64,000 nt of DNA, from contig JAPYXD010000704.1 in the NCBI GenBank assembly GCA_030998225.1, positions 11,408,001-11,472,000 on the forward strand, given 5' to 3'. A program made the translations under genes and the position numbers. The DNA is from Diplolepis rosae (taxonomy: Eukaryota; Arthropoda; Insecta; Hymenoptera; Diplolepididae). The notes under the pieces are model-generated. The model searched no databases and had not been told where the DNA came from. It saw only the letters and a list, made by a program, of their open reading frames with translations. Position 1 is the stretch's first letter. Each line of letters starts with the position of its first letter. Below, in pieces: positions 22,560 through 34,405 of this stretch.

Positions 22560-23742
22560 AAAAATATCTGCCAGCCTCGCGGGCACATTCTCATCGCGCG
22601 CAGCTCGCTTCGCTCGCAAGTTTAAGCGCGCCTAGGGCGAGCGATTTGATCGTCGCGCTTCGCGGTCCGTAATTTTTGAACGTCGCGCTTCGCGCTCCAT
22701 TCTTTCTGGACCTCGCGCTTCGCGCTCGGTCTTGTGCTGTTCGCATACATTTAAATTTATTTATTATAATTTGATACTGAAGCTCAAACAAATTTTATAA
22801 TTATATTACAGATGATGTGAATTACACATTTTCTCAAAGTCACTCAATTTCTTTTTGAATTTAAGTGAAACAGGAAATTCAATTTACTTAAGGTTCTATC
22901 AGCCTTAAGGAACACATTCTCATCATGGCGCTCGCGCTTCGCGCTCGATTTTCTGTATACATTTCAGTAACTTTTTAATAAATTACATGATTATTTAATA
23001 ATTTACTTTCTTCCAAATATCTCAAAAAGGAAAAACAATCGTAGACTTTATTTAAGGAAACGATTTTGCAGAACAACGCTTATTTCGTATCTCACATATT
23101 TTGGTGAAAAAAATCGAATTTTTTTAATATTAAAAATCAAAACATAAAATATACATCCAGTCCCGAAATGTCTTAATGAGAATTTGTAAACCTCATTTAG
23201 GCAAACAATATTCCATCCAAACGTTTTTTTTGTATCTCACATATTTTGTCTAAAAAATGGAATTTTTGAATTTTAATCGTATTTTTTGGAATTGAAACGA
23301 AAAATATATGTTTTATCAGAAACTGCGTGAGACAAAATTTGTAGATCTTTTTGAAACGAACAACTTTGTATTCTTACGTTTTTTTCGTATTTCGAATATT
23401 ATTCTTAAAAAATTATCGTATAATTTAATTGGAAAATGGAATTTTGATATTGACTTTTTTTAAGTTTTAATAAGCTGTAACATTTCTAATTTTGATTTAA
23501 TCAAAAAATGTTATCAGGATAATTTGTAGAGATTTATGAGCACTATCAAAAACCAGTATTGGAATTTTTGATTTTTTCAAAAAGTTATTTTCAAAAACAC
23601 AAAAGTAGTGCTCAATCCGTCAATTTTGATTGGATGTGGCTGGTTAACAAACTTGTCCTTACTTTTTCGGCTCCGATAAAGTGTACCAAAGCTCAATTCA
23701 ATCTGATAATTCTATCGAGAGTTATACCGCACACGACCTACT

Positions 23743-23775
<33 letters not shown>

Positions 23776-23900
23776 GACTTTCGTAAAAACCCTTTTTTCT
23801 GACTCAGGGGGTCTCAAAACGTAAAGATTTGATGAAAATTTCGAAAGTCATTTTTCACATAAAACCAATACCTTCTCATCCATGATGAGAATGTAAAAAT
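22560..23900 (+). repeat. repeat family R, copy A
   Basis: The left end (about 22570-22740) carries GC-rich blocks built on GCGCTTCGCGCTC and GCACATTCTCAT. Next come GGAACACATTCTCATC (about 22910) and several imperfect repeats of about 150 bp, each with a TATCTCACATATTTT core and a TCTAC(A)AA word. The right end has a CAGA microsatellite (23745-23773) and CTCATCCATGATGAGAATG. No reading frame is conserved between copies. The CAGA tract recalls microsatellites reported in some Helentron-like elements, but no Helitron hallmark is clear. Confidence 0.85.
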
Positions 23901-24119
23901 TGATCGGGTCTAATTATTTTTCATCTGTTACATGTCATCATTCTTTATGATTGAAAACTTAAGGTGTTGAGTATAAAAATCGACTCGACAATAAAACATT
24001 TCATAAGGCCTTGGTTGTTTAAGATTTCAAGCTTCACTGACTCTGTCCGATTATATGAACACGATGCCTGAGCAGTCCGTAAAATCAGCGTTCCGGTGTA
24101 TCTGGTATTTTAGATATTT
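23901..24119. other. spacer, no gene
   Basis: A short unassigned stretch between repeats. Confidence 0.35.
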
Positions 24120-24720
24120 AAGCGTACCTTTGGAGTTCTTCGTGTCTACCCTTTTAAATCTCTATATCTTTACTCGAATCAATCTTTACCTTATTTATCT
24201 CAATCATCTTCTTTCCACTTTAAAATCCACTACTAAGTCTATATTTTTCAATCTTTTTCAGTGTCTCACTTGTCTATATTTACTTTATTCAACCCTTATT
24301 TTTCTATCCAATCTATCCTTCATATATACATTACAATCAATAGAAAGGGGGAATTGAAAGGGAAACTTATATCATAAAAGGGATAGAAAAGAATTGAAAT
24401 GATGAAAAAAAGAATGGAAATAGAAAATAGATATAAAAATGGGGATAAAAAAGGCAGGCACCATAGTGGATTATTAAAGAGATAGAAAAGAGTTTAAATG
24501 ATTATAAAGGGATTGACTTGCATAAAAAGACAAATATTTAAAAAGATAGATGTGGTAGTGCATTAAAAAATAAATAAAAATAGGGGCAGTCGTATATTTC
24601 AAGAAATACAAAAAGATTGAAATGATTAGACAATATATATATTGCGATAAAAAGATAGAGATTGAAACAGATAGACGCGGTAGTCAGTCATAAAAATTGA
24701 TAGAAATTATATTCATTTAC
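24120..24720. repeat. pyrimidine-to-purine strand-switch repeat, longer copy
   Basis: Pyrimidine-rich to about 24325, then TACATTACAATCAATAGAAAG, then purine-rich with repeated AAAAAGATAGA and TTGAAATGAT words to about 24700. Related to 20190-20480 through TATACATTNNAATCAATNGAAAG. The open frame on the plus strand is a by-product. Confidence 0.6.
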
Positions 24721-25912
24721 TTCCAACAGGGTTGAATTTTACATATTTTTATGAAGCAAGATTGGAACCTTTTTTAAAAGTTAAATCTCTAATCGCGTTT
24801 TTGGGTTTTGCAAGTGTAGACGTTGCCGATTACAAAACGCTTCGAGAATTAACTGGGAAAGCAACAACCTCACGAAACAGTAATAAACACAACAGCAACT
24901 CATAAGCTGCTTATTCGTGTCACTTTGGATAGTCTTGAAGATTTTTAGATGACAATTTGCTAACTTTGCTCGACGGAAACTTTGCGAAAATGCCGGTAGA
25001 ACTTCTGCAGCACAATTAGAAATTTCATAAACTGAGCAAACATCTAACATAAACTGAAAACAGATCCTTGCCTCCACTTTTTATAAAAAATAAAATTTTT
25101 ATATCGTTGAACTCACTGTAAAAAGCTGGGTTTAATGGTGATAATAAAAATAAAAATTTATGATTACTTTCGCCTGTAAGAGCAATCAATTTATGATAAG
25201 AGTTAATTTTTATTAAATTTTCTTAGAAGTTTGAAGCAATTTAAATATTAATGAAAAATTAATAATTTCATTACTATAAAATGTTCTGTGGATATTTCGA
25301 AATTCTCATAGAAAGTTGCGACTTGACAAAAAAGCTAACGTACGAATTGAGACGGATTAAGAAGGTGTCTCGGATTCGTCTGGATGGAATTTGGAGCAGA
25401 GGCACAGATTGAAAGGATTTGAAACATTATTCCGGATAAGCCTTGGATATGTTTAGATTTAAGTTTTAATGCTCGTATAAATAAAAATGGATTGGAATTA
25501 TGAATCAGACTAACTTGTATTGACGTGAAAAAATGTTTTAAACTAGCCCGAATAAGAGCGGATAAAATTCCTAATTGAAAATTGCTTAAGGGATTCCCTT
25601 TTTGTATTTTATGAGATATAAAAGGTGTTCTTTATTATGAACCACTAGAAGTGGGTCAGACAATCGCTGCGGATCGATACAACAGCCGAGAAATTAGAAT
25701 ATTTGAGTGATAAATCGGCAAAAAAGGCCATACACAGGACACGAAAGGCAAAAAGTCATTCTCCTGCATGATAATGTTTATGATGCTTCTCCCTCGATGA
25801 AAAAAAATCTTAAACTGAAAAAGAGCTATTAGGACCAACTATTTCAATTCGTAAAAAAATGACACTTTATTGGTTCATTTATCAGCGCGAGTTTTCACAA
25901 AAAAAGATAATT
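24721..25912. other. gap; unassigned open frame 24781-25077
   Basis: Positions 24781-25077 are less AT-rich and have an open frame of 98 codons on the minus strand, rich in Cys and Leu. I do not recognise it. It could be a decayed gene fragment. The remainder is AT-rich without features. Confidence 0.3.
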
Positions 25913-26100
25913 AGTTGTTCTAACTACTTCGGTTTGTGGAATATGACACAATTAATTGATTGGTTAGTACAATCATTTTTGTGGTTGAAATTGCAATTCT
26001 ATTTCTACGATTAATAATGCAGATAGTAACATCAACCACGTAAATGATGGTTGTGCTTGCCAGTATATTAGCAATACTATATTCTAGAAATCGAAGTAAT
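25913..26100. repeat. diverged hairpin MITE related to 2918-3054
   Basis: Arms GTACAATCATTTTTGTGGTTG and CGTAAATGATGGTTGTGCT face each other, and the core AATGCAGATAGTAACATCAAC matches the core of 2918-3054. Confidence 0.55.
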
Positions 26101-26574
26101 TATCACCTGTTTTGGTCGATGGTATAGAGCTTAGAGAATTTTTTAAAGCGAATCGAAATATCAAAATATGCTAAAGGTTTTATCGCCTCGGAATCAGTAA
26201 GCTTCAATCGCAATAAAATATATATGTTACTGAATCAATGACGTAAGGTTACCGTCTTAACGATTGTAAGCATTAATAATTAAAGAGAAATAATTAATCT
26301 TTTCAGCCCAGATAGCAACCCTACATGGGTAGTAGTAGTAAAAAGTAAAATTAGGGATTAGGGTCCAAGCACCCTCTTATACAAATATCAAGTCGATTTT
26401 ATTTATTCGAAGAGTCATTATAACGTAGTTAACATCAATGTTTTTTTATATTTTATGTTACCAAAAATTATTACAAAAAAAAATCCGCTGAATGTAAATT
26501 TGTATTATACTGACCGTTCATCGAAAAAATGTAAATAGTAAAATTTACTGTATAAAGGTGGAAATTTATTACTG
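26101..26574. other. gap, no gene
   Basis: AT-rich; nothing recognised. Confidence 0.4.
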
Positions 26575-27300
26575 GCGTGGTACCATGCCAGTATCGTCGT
26601 CCGATTTCTGGTACTGACAGGTTACTGGTGCAATATCGACATAGATACTGGCTTAGTATTGCCTAGACCCCTAATGATAACACGGTTGGGAGTTGACAAA
26701 CAGTACTGGTATGGTAATTAAAAGCAGTACTGGTCCAGTGCTATCAGTCGGTACTGGCATAGTACTGACCTTACCACTAATTATAGCTCAGCTATGAGTT
26801 GGCAGCCAGTACTGACCAGGTACTTGAAAGCAGTACTGGTCCATTGTTATCAGGCGGTACTGGAATAGTACTGGCTAGACCCCTAATTATAACTCGGCTA
26901 GGAGTTGACAAAAAGTACTGTCCAGGTACTTGAAAGCAGTACTGGTCCAGTGCTATCAGTCGGTACTGACATAGTACTGACCTTACCCCTAATGATAGTT
27001 CAGCTGGGAGTTGACAGCCAGTACTGGCCAGGTACTTGAAAGCAGTACTTGTCCAATGCTATCAGTCCGTTCTGTCATAGTACTGACCTTACCCCTAATT
27101 ATATCTCGGCTAGGAGTTGACAGACAGTACTGGTCAGGTACTTGAAAGCAGTACTGGTCCAATGCTATCAGTCGGTACTGGCATAGTACTGACCTTACCC
27201 CTAATTATGACTCGGCTGGGAGTTGTCAGTCAGTACTGGGTTAGTGCGTTAAACTAGTACTTGTCGAGTACTACCACCCGATACTGACTGGATTTTATCC
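26575..27300. repeat. 106-bp tandem array
   Basis: The word AGTTG(A/G/T)CA recurs at 26691, 26797, 26903, 27009, 27115 and 27221: exactly 106 bp each time. Each unit contains GCAGTACTGGTCCA and ATCAGTCGGTACTGGCATAG, and the short motif GTACTGG occurs several times per unit. The first and last units are diverged. It is non-coding. Confidence 0.95.
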
Positions 27301-27569
27301 GGAGAAATTTTGTTAATTTGAAAGTATTCTAACTATTAGAATATTAGAAGCTAAATTGACCGTTAAGTTTTATAATACTATTTAAAAGTAAATTTATGCA
27401 AATTGGATCAAAAACATTTTATTGAAGTTTTATATTGTGTACTGAAAATTATAGTTCTTTTGCAAAGAAACTGAATAAAGTATGGAAAACTTAACAAAAA
27501 ATAATTATGAAATTATTTGTAAAAATAAATTTTGAATGGATATGTCAAAAATAGATAAGTAAAAGGTTG
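27301..27569. other. AT-rich spacer
   Basis: It separates the 106-bp array from the looser CAGTACTG block; nothing else is seen. Confidence 0.4.
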
Positions 27570-27960
27570 TGAAAATAGTACGTCGGCATTTTGCCAGTAA
27601 TGAAAATCAGTACTGCACCAGTAGTAAACCACTTGAGCGCCAACTGTCGTTGAGACTTCTATGTCGGTTTACAGCCAGTATTTGGATTCTGTATACAACC
27701 AGCACTAAATCAGTACTGTCCCGAAGGTTGGCACACCTCCTTTGTCGGTATTTTTCCAGTAATAGTAATCAGTACTGTGCCCGCAGTAAACGAGTAGAGT
27801 TAAAACTGTCAATGATATACCTACTTCAGAGTTATACCAGTACTGCCAAGTAATACTGCATCACTACTTCGCCAGTGGTTAGCCAGTAATATGCCAATGT
27901 TTGGCACAGTATTCACAGGCAGTACTGGCATTACTCCTCGGTTACAACTGACACAAAGTA
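27570..27960. repeat. loose CAGTACTG-motif block
   Basis: Irregularly spaced CAGTACTG(C/T) and GCCAGTA words with (A/G)GTAAACCA- and TCGGT-type neighbours. They look like diverged relatives of the 106-bp units, partly in inverse order, so the two blocks may be the two arms of one element. The plus-strand frame 27569-27853 is probably incidental. Confidence 0.6.
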
Positions 27961-28070
27961 TAGTAAAAAAACTGTCAACAGTGTTAGTGAATAATTCTAC
28001 TTTTCACTCATAAAATATAAGATAAGTGACTTCAAGTTTTAGTTACACTTGAATAGTTAGAAGCACTCAA

Positions 28071-28254
28071 CACTCAGAAAAATTATATTGAATCTATAGA
28101 ATTTCTGTCAAAAGCGTGTAAATTATTTATTTAAAACAATATGCCGTCAGAACCAATAAATATGCTAAACATTCTATAGCATATTGATTTGAATCAATGA
28201 TATACATCCTTTTGGCAGAAATGCTATAGATTCGATAGCATTTTTTTCTTAGTT
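28071..28254. mobile_element. CAC(N)GAGAAAA-ended MITE, CTATAG palindrome type
   Basis: Left CACTCAGAAAAATTATATTG; right ATTTTTTTCTTAGT. Internal arms CTATAGAATTTCTGTCAAAAG and CTTTTGGCAGAAATGCTATAG are complementary. The word GCTATAGATTCGATAGCAT lies near the right end. The right boundary is approximate. Confidence 0.6.
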
Positions 28255-28484
28255 CAGTAATATAGTTAAATTCATAGAGCCTTATTAAAAAAAATTGAAA
28301 GATTGCATAAAAATGTTCAAACAAAACTCAGTTTAGATATTAACCTTGGGAAAATAAAACTAATTGAATTTACTGAAAGTAGAAGAATTAAATAGAATAT
28401 TTATTTTTACTAAATATAAATTTCGTTAAAATTATTAGTGTCTCCAGTTATTTCAACTATACAGCAGTAAATTATTAACACGAA

Positions 28485-29041
28485 ATGAGGCAGTTGCGGT
28501 ATATGTACATTAAGGGGTCTACTCACATTACCAATTCCAAAGAGGCCAGAATTCAACGGAGACAGGATATTTTGGATGAAAATGAGTATTATAAAGCGAC
28601 AGAAGGTATGCAGACATCGTTGATGAAGCGCAGGTAAGTTTTTTCATGATTTTTCATTTAAACAAAGTTTAAACGGGTTTTTCTCGAAACAACGTTTTTC
28701 GACGCCTTGTTGATTAAATCTCCGAAATTAATGAACCGATCCTTATGAAATTTTTACCACATATTCTTTACAACTATAGCTATATCGAATATCAAGGACT
28801 TTTTAAATTTTGATTTTAACTGGTTTTTTTTCTCAAAAAAAAACGGTAAAAAACACGTTCTTTTTCTCTTTTCGAAAAATGTCCGCCATTTTGTTATTTT
28901 TGCAAAAATAAAAAATCGTATGATATGTGCTATAGCCATTAACATACTGAATCTAAAACTGTTTAATTTTTTTGTTTCAGACAATCCACCTTCGAGATTT
29001 CATCAACAGTGCACACCTATCTACGTTTTGAGGGCCGATGA
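28485..29041 (+). CDS. possible small two-exon ORF
   Basis: An ATG at 28485 follows an in-frame stop. Exon 1 runs to 28633 and ends CGCAG before GTAAGT; an intron of 347 bp ends TTTGTTTCAG at 28980; exon 2 continues in frame (KRRQSTFEIS...) to a TGA at 29039-29041. An AATAAA-like signal lies near 29076. The product would be 68 residues, basic and charged, with no family I recognise. The splice signals are close to ideal, but exon 1 begins outside the TTAA-flanked element at 28514, and the coding sequence could be chance. No transcript evidence is available. Confidence 0.25.
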
Positions 29042-29288
29042 TTCACCATCATTTTCATTTATAAAAAGCGTCTAAAATAAATTTAAAAAATTTTATTTTT
29101 GTATTGTAAGAGTGTATTTACTTAGCCTCACAATTTTCATATTAATATCTATAACATAAACCTCTCAAAAAAAATTCATGAAAATAGCTTTTTTTCAGCG
29201 TCCAATGGGAATGGTTAAACTGCGATACGCCATCTGGTGCCAAAAATCTGAATGAAAAAGAATAGGCCGCTAGAACTGAATATACCCG
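28514..29288. mobile_element. possible TTAA-type element
   Basis: Left end TTAA|GGGGTCTACTCACA; the candidate right end TGAATATACCCG is only about 70% complementary and is followed by TAAA rather than TTAA. The left end resembles the GGGGCTATACCAGTGTGA end of 56967-57677. I infer a Kolobok/piggyBac-like non-autonomous element; the right end is uncertain. Confidence 0.4.
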
Positions 29289-29366
29289 TAAAGAATGTAA
29301 ACAAACCGATAAAAATAGTATTTTTAATTTGTATTTACTAAAAATTATACCAAATTGCTTGTAGTC

Positions 29367-29692
29367 ATGGAGGCAGGAGTACTATTTTCTCCAAAACCGT
29401 CACAAAGTAAAGTTTTTTGCTCGGTTTCCGACTGTAACAGCAAAGCTAGCAAAAACCCAGAGAACTAAGTTTCTACCGCTTCTCTGAATCTGGCAAGATT
29501 AAAGTTAAGTGTGTAATTAAACTGGCATTGAGTGAAATGATTGACAGAAGAATATTGTGAGAGAGAATTTGGAGAATGGGTAAAGAAGTGATGTCAAATA
29601 TGCGAATCTGTTCCCTTCACTTTGTTAAAAAAGATTACACACGCGGTTTACGCAACCAAGCAATAGTGACTTACAATTCGTATATATGTTGA
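29367..29692 (+). pseudogene. broken THAP domain
   Basis: An ATG at 29367 opens a frame with VFCSVSDCNSKASKNPE, the first Cys pair of a THAP zinc finger. A frameshift near 29466 moves to LSFYRFSESGKIKVK. An in-frame TGA replaces a Trp codon in the RILxERIW stretch. ICSLHFVKKDY then supplies the last Cys and His. THAP domains occur in host DNA-binding proteins and at the start of P and Kolobok transposases. The TTAA-flanked element just upstream suggests a transposon origin. Not functional as it stands. Confidence 0.72.
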
Positions 29693-31840
29693 ATCTGTTT
29701 TCTTTATCGTTTTAAAGTTTGTCAATTAAATTTAAGTCGATTTGAATGTGTGTAAAACTTATTATGAACTTCATTATCATTACTTAACCTCAAACTTTAA
29801 TTGATTGTTTCTTGAATATAAAAGTGAATTCTAGAATTTAAAGTGTTTTGTGTATACTATTTCATACTAATATTAAAAGAAGATAATTCTTAAATTGATA
29901 AATAATGTTCAGAATCTAAAAACTTTGAGTTTTTTCAATTCCAAAAATATGATGAAACTTTTGAATCAAGAAAATTATCTCATAACAAAATTATGCATTC
30001 AAGTTCGCAATAAGAAATTCCAACTAATGAAGTACTATTAAAAAAAAATAGTACACAATCAGATATACACACACGTGCTCGCATATAATTATTATGATTA
30101 GATGCGAATTCGAGTCAAAATTATAAAAAAGTTATCTTAAAAGTGCTTCATTCCTCTTAAGTAATGATCTTATCTAAGGCCGTGTTCAGAAAATCTCCAT
30201 TTTTCTGAGATAAGATCACATTTTAATGGGAATAAAGAATAAAGGTTATGTTGTATCTAATGGACCTAATCTTAACCACAAATATTACAAGTAGAGATTC
30301 TCTAGTCGGGGCTCCGCCAGATACAAATAGATTTTCCATACTTAAGCGAAACAAGGAATTCCTCACTGGCACCTTACAGGGCACCTATCACTTTTTTCTG
30401 GCCTAGAAATAATAATCGGGTGCTAACAGTGCCCCTACCGGTTTTTTCTATATTAGGAAATTCTAGTCCGGGCCCCACTAGAACCCAACTTGAAATAAGG
30501 AAAGGTAGGGAAATTTCTACATGGGTTCCCAAATGTGGGTAGATCCCTTAATTATTATATTAAAATCTTATAAACAGTGCTTGAATGTATTGAACAATAA
30601 TTATATTTACTTCTTTCCCTATTTTTTCTTATTACTCATTAAATCGATAATCGAACTATAGCTTGTCATCCCTGAAAAAAATGTCTTTGTTGTTTTTACC
30701 TATTTATTCGAAAATTAATTTTCTTAGATGTAGGGTAGGGTATTTTTTCACAAGAATGGAAGAAAGAAAGTAATTGGAGTTTTCTCATCAATGAAAAAGA
30801 CTGTGGCTAACTTATGCAGTTTGCAATTAATTTCTATTGCAAGAAAAACAATTGCGAGTAAGCTATGTCAATTAATCATCAGGAGTAATTTAGTGTCGTA
30901 GAAATAATGTCAGTTAAGAAAATCATTTCATTGATTTATAAGCTAATTGCTTCTTTAGTATGAAGTATTTCGACAATTTTGTAAATTATAATTATATTTT
31001 TCTCAACGTGAAAAAACAAAATAACTTCATCTAAATTTTTTTTATTTCAGTCATTTGAGGATTTAATTTTCGTTCTTTTTATTTAAGCTTTTAAATCTAT
31101 AAATTTAAGTAACAATATATCGATAATGGATTTGTGTCATTCAATTTGATTACTTTTCAATTAAAATAGTTATTGACAATTCTATAGGGATCCTAGTTTA
31201 ATATATTTAATTGTACATAAATTTTGCATTTTGAGCAAATTTTACTAAATGCTTTGAATTTGAATCAAATTCTCATAAATTTTTGAAATATCAAAAAAAG
31301 GTATATAAAAATGCACAATTATTATAAATTCAATTATACAAGTCAAAGAGAAATTTTACGCACAATTTTTTAAAATACCAATATTTAGAAAGTAAAATTC
31401 ATATTAAATTGTGAGTTTAGTCACTTTGATGTTCTTGAGCGTATTGATTATCTGAAAAACCGTCTGTTAAATTCATAACAATATAATATAGTGATAATGA
31501 GATTTACCCAAACATATTGATGGCACAAACTGCTTTTTATAATTTTAGTTTTATATTCTCCAGAAATAAGAAATTTTAGTCGGAAAAAATTGATTGTCAT
31601 ATATTCAAGTACAATTTTCTTCTATGATCAACTAATTCAAATATTTGATCAAAACTGACTTCACTAATTTAAAATTTTATAAGTAAAGTTGCAGTGAGAG
31701 ATATTATGTTTAATATATGCCTAAGTATAAATTTTTCTGCGTCTACGAATGAAAATCGTTTAAGAACATTTCGAACAACTTATTAAGGGCTTGTGGTACT
31801 TGTAAAACTTTATTGAGTTTAAATTGCTACATTTTTGAAA
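29693..31840. other. 2.1 kb without a gene
   Basis: AT-rich. Positions 30290-30540 are an exception: a block with GGGGCTCCGCC, GTGCCCCTACC and GGGCCCCACTAG that resembles 46800-47060, probably a shared MITE family. No exon is recognised. Confidence 0.45.
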
Positions 31841-31881
31841 ACTAAATTCGAACCCGTATCACTACAAAATCAAATTCATCT

Positions 31882-32150
31882 TAAGGTAGTTTTCATCTAA
31901 AAAAATTAGACCTCAGGCAAAAAAAGATAATTTTGTTTTCAAGAATAGCAATATTAATATTGAAGGGCTATTTTGAATGAGAAAAGATTATTTTATATGA
32001 AAAAAATTGGAAACAGACAAATAATTTTATTAATAAATTTTATTTTTGACCCAACTTTTTTTCTTATCGCTTTTTACCAAATTTAAAAAAATTATGCGAT
32101 TCTAATATATTACGAATCACTTTCTCAAGGAAAAGATTCTCTACAACTTA
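31882..32150. repeat. half of a foldback element
   Basis: It starts TTAAGGTAG and keeps one arm of the element at 34406-35158 (ATTAGACCTCAGGCAAAAA, TCTTATCGCTT). It stops abruptly at TCTCTACAACTTAAC, near the centre of symmetry. E-family sequence resumes at 32153. Confidence 0.7.
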
Positions 32151-32999
32151 ACAAAAGTATAATTCAAAATTTCAAGAATTCGAAACTGTTCGAACTTTCA
32201 AAATACAAAAAAACGACCAAATTTGGACAAAAAAAAAACTTCCTATGATCAACGATTATGAGAAACCAACAAAAAAGGAGAAAAGGTAAAAGGAAGCAAC
32301 CTTCCAAAACCCATTCCTTCTTTTTCTTTCTTTCGTTCATTTTTGTCTTTACTACCTACAACTAGTGTTCTTAAATGTCAGAGAATTTATGTTGAGAAAA
32401 TGCTCTTGAGAATATGCTCAGCATTTAAGCTCATACGAAGTATTTAAAGAGCATTTATGAGCATTTAAAGCATTTAAATTTAACTAATGTTTTGAAGGTT
32501 TATTAAACATTCAAATGATGTTTATATTAATAAAAGTTTATTTTAAATAATAATTATGAAATTATTAACTAAATGTACAAAATAAGGTACAAATAATAAA
32601 ATAATGCGCTTATTAAAGTACGTAAGATAAATACTATGATTTCCATATAAACTTAGTGTAATTTATTTTCTTCTGATATGCTGGATACAAAAATTTTATT
32701 GACCATAAAACTTATAGTACTATTAATTATAAGTCTTTTTAGGGATTAAATCACATTTATTTTAGTTTTAATAGCTTTGTATTACGTCTATAAAATGATT
32801 TATTGTGTCAAGTGTCCTCTGCTTCGGAAAACGTGCAACGACTTTTTGTAGGTTAGGAATTAAAATCTTAAATGCTTTAAGCGGAAGACAGCCTAAGATT
32901 AACGAAAATGGCGATAGTAAATACCACAGACATAACACGAAAATACATCGAACCATACTATTTTTGCTGAAAAAGTGCTAAAGAGTGATTGAGTGAAAA

Positions 33000-33215
33000 G
33001 CCTTGTAAAATAGAATAAGCGCCAATGCATACAATTCGGGTAATTACGAGGCTCGCTTAAAATGCTCGCAGGACTGATCGCGCCTCGGCTTTGTCTCGGC
33101 TTTGTCTTAGCTACGTCTGGGCTACGCCCCGACTACGCCTTGGCTTCGATCTCCTGCGAGCATTGTCGCTCGTCGCGTAATAACCCTCATTATGCGCATA
33201 GGCACATAATATACT
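33000..33215. repeat. second copy of the GGCGC element with hairpin
   Basis: An inverted copy of about 200 bp of 16701-16880. The outer end GCGCATAGGCACATAAT and the hairpin arms AATGCTCGCAGGA / TCCTGCGAGCATT are both kept. The GC-rich interior differs in repeat number and sequence between the copies (GGCTTTGTCTCGGCTTTGTC here). Confidence 0.75.
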
Positions 33216-34405
33216 ATTACATGCTTATAAATGCTCAGTGAATGCTCAGAGCACAAAAAAGTCGAGCATATTCTCGGGCATATGCTCGTGCTTTCGAAAA
33301 ATTTTTCGAGCATTTAAAACTTTGAATACTACCCACAATCATCTACATAAAAATAACACGCTGACGCTTCGATGGGCAAAAGAAAGAAGAAGAAGGAAGA
33401 GGTTTTGGAATGTTGACTTCTTTTTTCTTTCCTCCTTTTTTGTTGGCTTCTCATATAATCGTTGATCGTAAGAAGTTTTTTTCATTCTCATCATGGATGA
33501 GAAGGTATTGGTTTTATGTGAAAAATGACTTTCGAAAATTTCATCAGATCTTTACGTTTTGAGACCCCCTGAGTCCGAAAAAAGGGTTTTTACGAAAGTG
33601 TCTGTCTGTCTATCTGTAGGTCGTGTGCGGCATAACTCTCGATAGAATTATCAGATTGAATTGAATTGAGGACAAGTTCGTTAACCAGCCACATCCAATC
33701 AAAATTGAGGGATGGAGCACTACTTTTGTGTTTTTGAAAATAATTTTTTGAAAAAATCAAAAATTTCAATACTGGTTTTAGATAGTGCTCATAAATCTCT
33801 AAAAATTATCCTGATAAAATTTTTTGATTAAATCACAATTAGAAATGTCACAGCATATTCAAATTCGAAAAAAGTCAATATCAAAATTCCATTTTCCAGA
33901 TGAATTATACGAGATACGAAAAAACGTTATGATACAATATTATTGAATAAATAAAGACCTACAAATTTGAATTGTAACATTTTTTCATAAGATGCATATT
34001 TTTTTTTTAATTCAAAAATAATCTATTGAAAATCCAAAATTCAATTTTTTAACAATAATATGTGAAATACGAAAAAAACGTAAGAATACAAAGTTGTTCG
34101 TTTCAAAAAGATCTACAAGTTTTGTCTTACACAGTTTATGAAAAAACATATATGTTTCGTTTCAATTCCAAAAAATACGATTAAAATTCAATAATTCCAT
34201 TTTTTAGACAAAATATATGAGATACATAAAAAAAGTTCAAATGAAAAATTATTTGCCTAAATGAGGTCTACAAATTCTTATTAAGAAATTTCTCGACAGG
34301 ATGTATATTTTATGTTTTGATTATTAATATTAAAAAAATTCGATTTTTTTCACCAAAATATGTGAGATACGAAATAAGCGTTGTTCTGCAAAATCGTTTC
34401 CTTAA

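Larger units (their letters stand above)
31841..33480. repeat. repeat family E with nested insertions, copy 1
   Basis: The left part (31841-31880, 32153-32355) includes TTCGAACTTTCAAAATACA, CGACCAAATTTGG and a run of AAGG-type words. The right part (33330-33480) is an inverted relative (CAACGATTATATGAGAAGCC on the minus strand). Between them lie a half foldback (31882-32150), an AT-rich stretch with AGCATTT words (32390-32760), an unassigned 62-codon minus-strand frame at 32768-32956 and the GGCGC element copy at 33000-33215. A second E copy is at 36600-36885. Confidence 0.6.

Noticed and set aside
22276..22635. 119-codon plus-strand frame
   Set aside because: The first part is A/T homopolymer-driven and the last part runs into the GC-rich start of repeat R; neither part is conserved in other copies.
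24781..25077. 98-codon Cys/Leu-rich minus-strand frame as a chemoreceptor fragment
   Set aside because: No signature motif could be pointed out; mentioned only in the gap description.
32768..32956. 62-codon minus-strand frame ending RTLDTINHFIDVIQSY
   Set aside because: No catalytic or structural motif was recognised and it lies in nested repeat DNA; too weak for a gene call.
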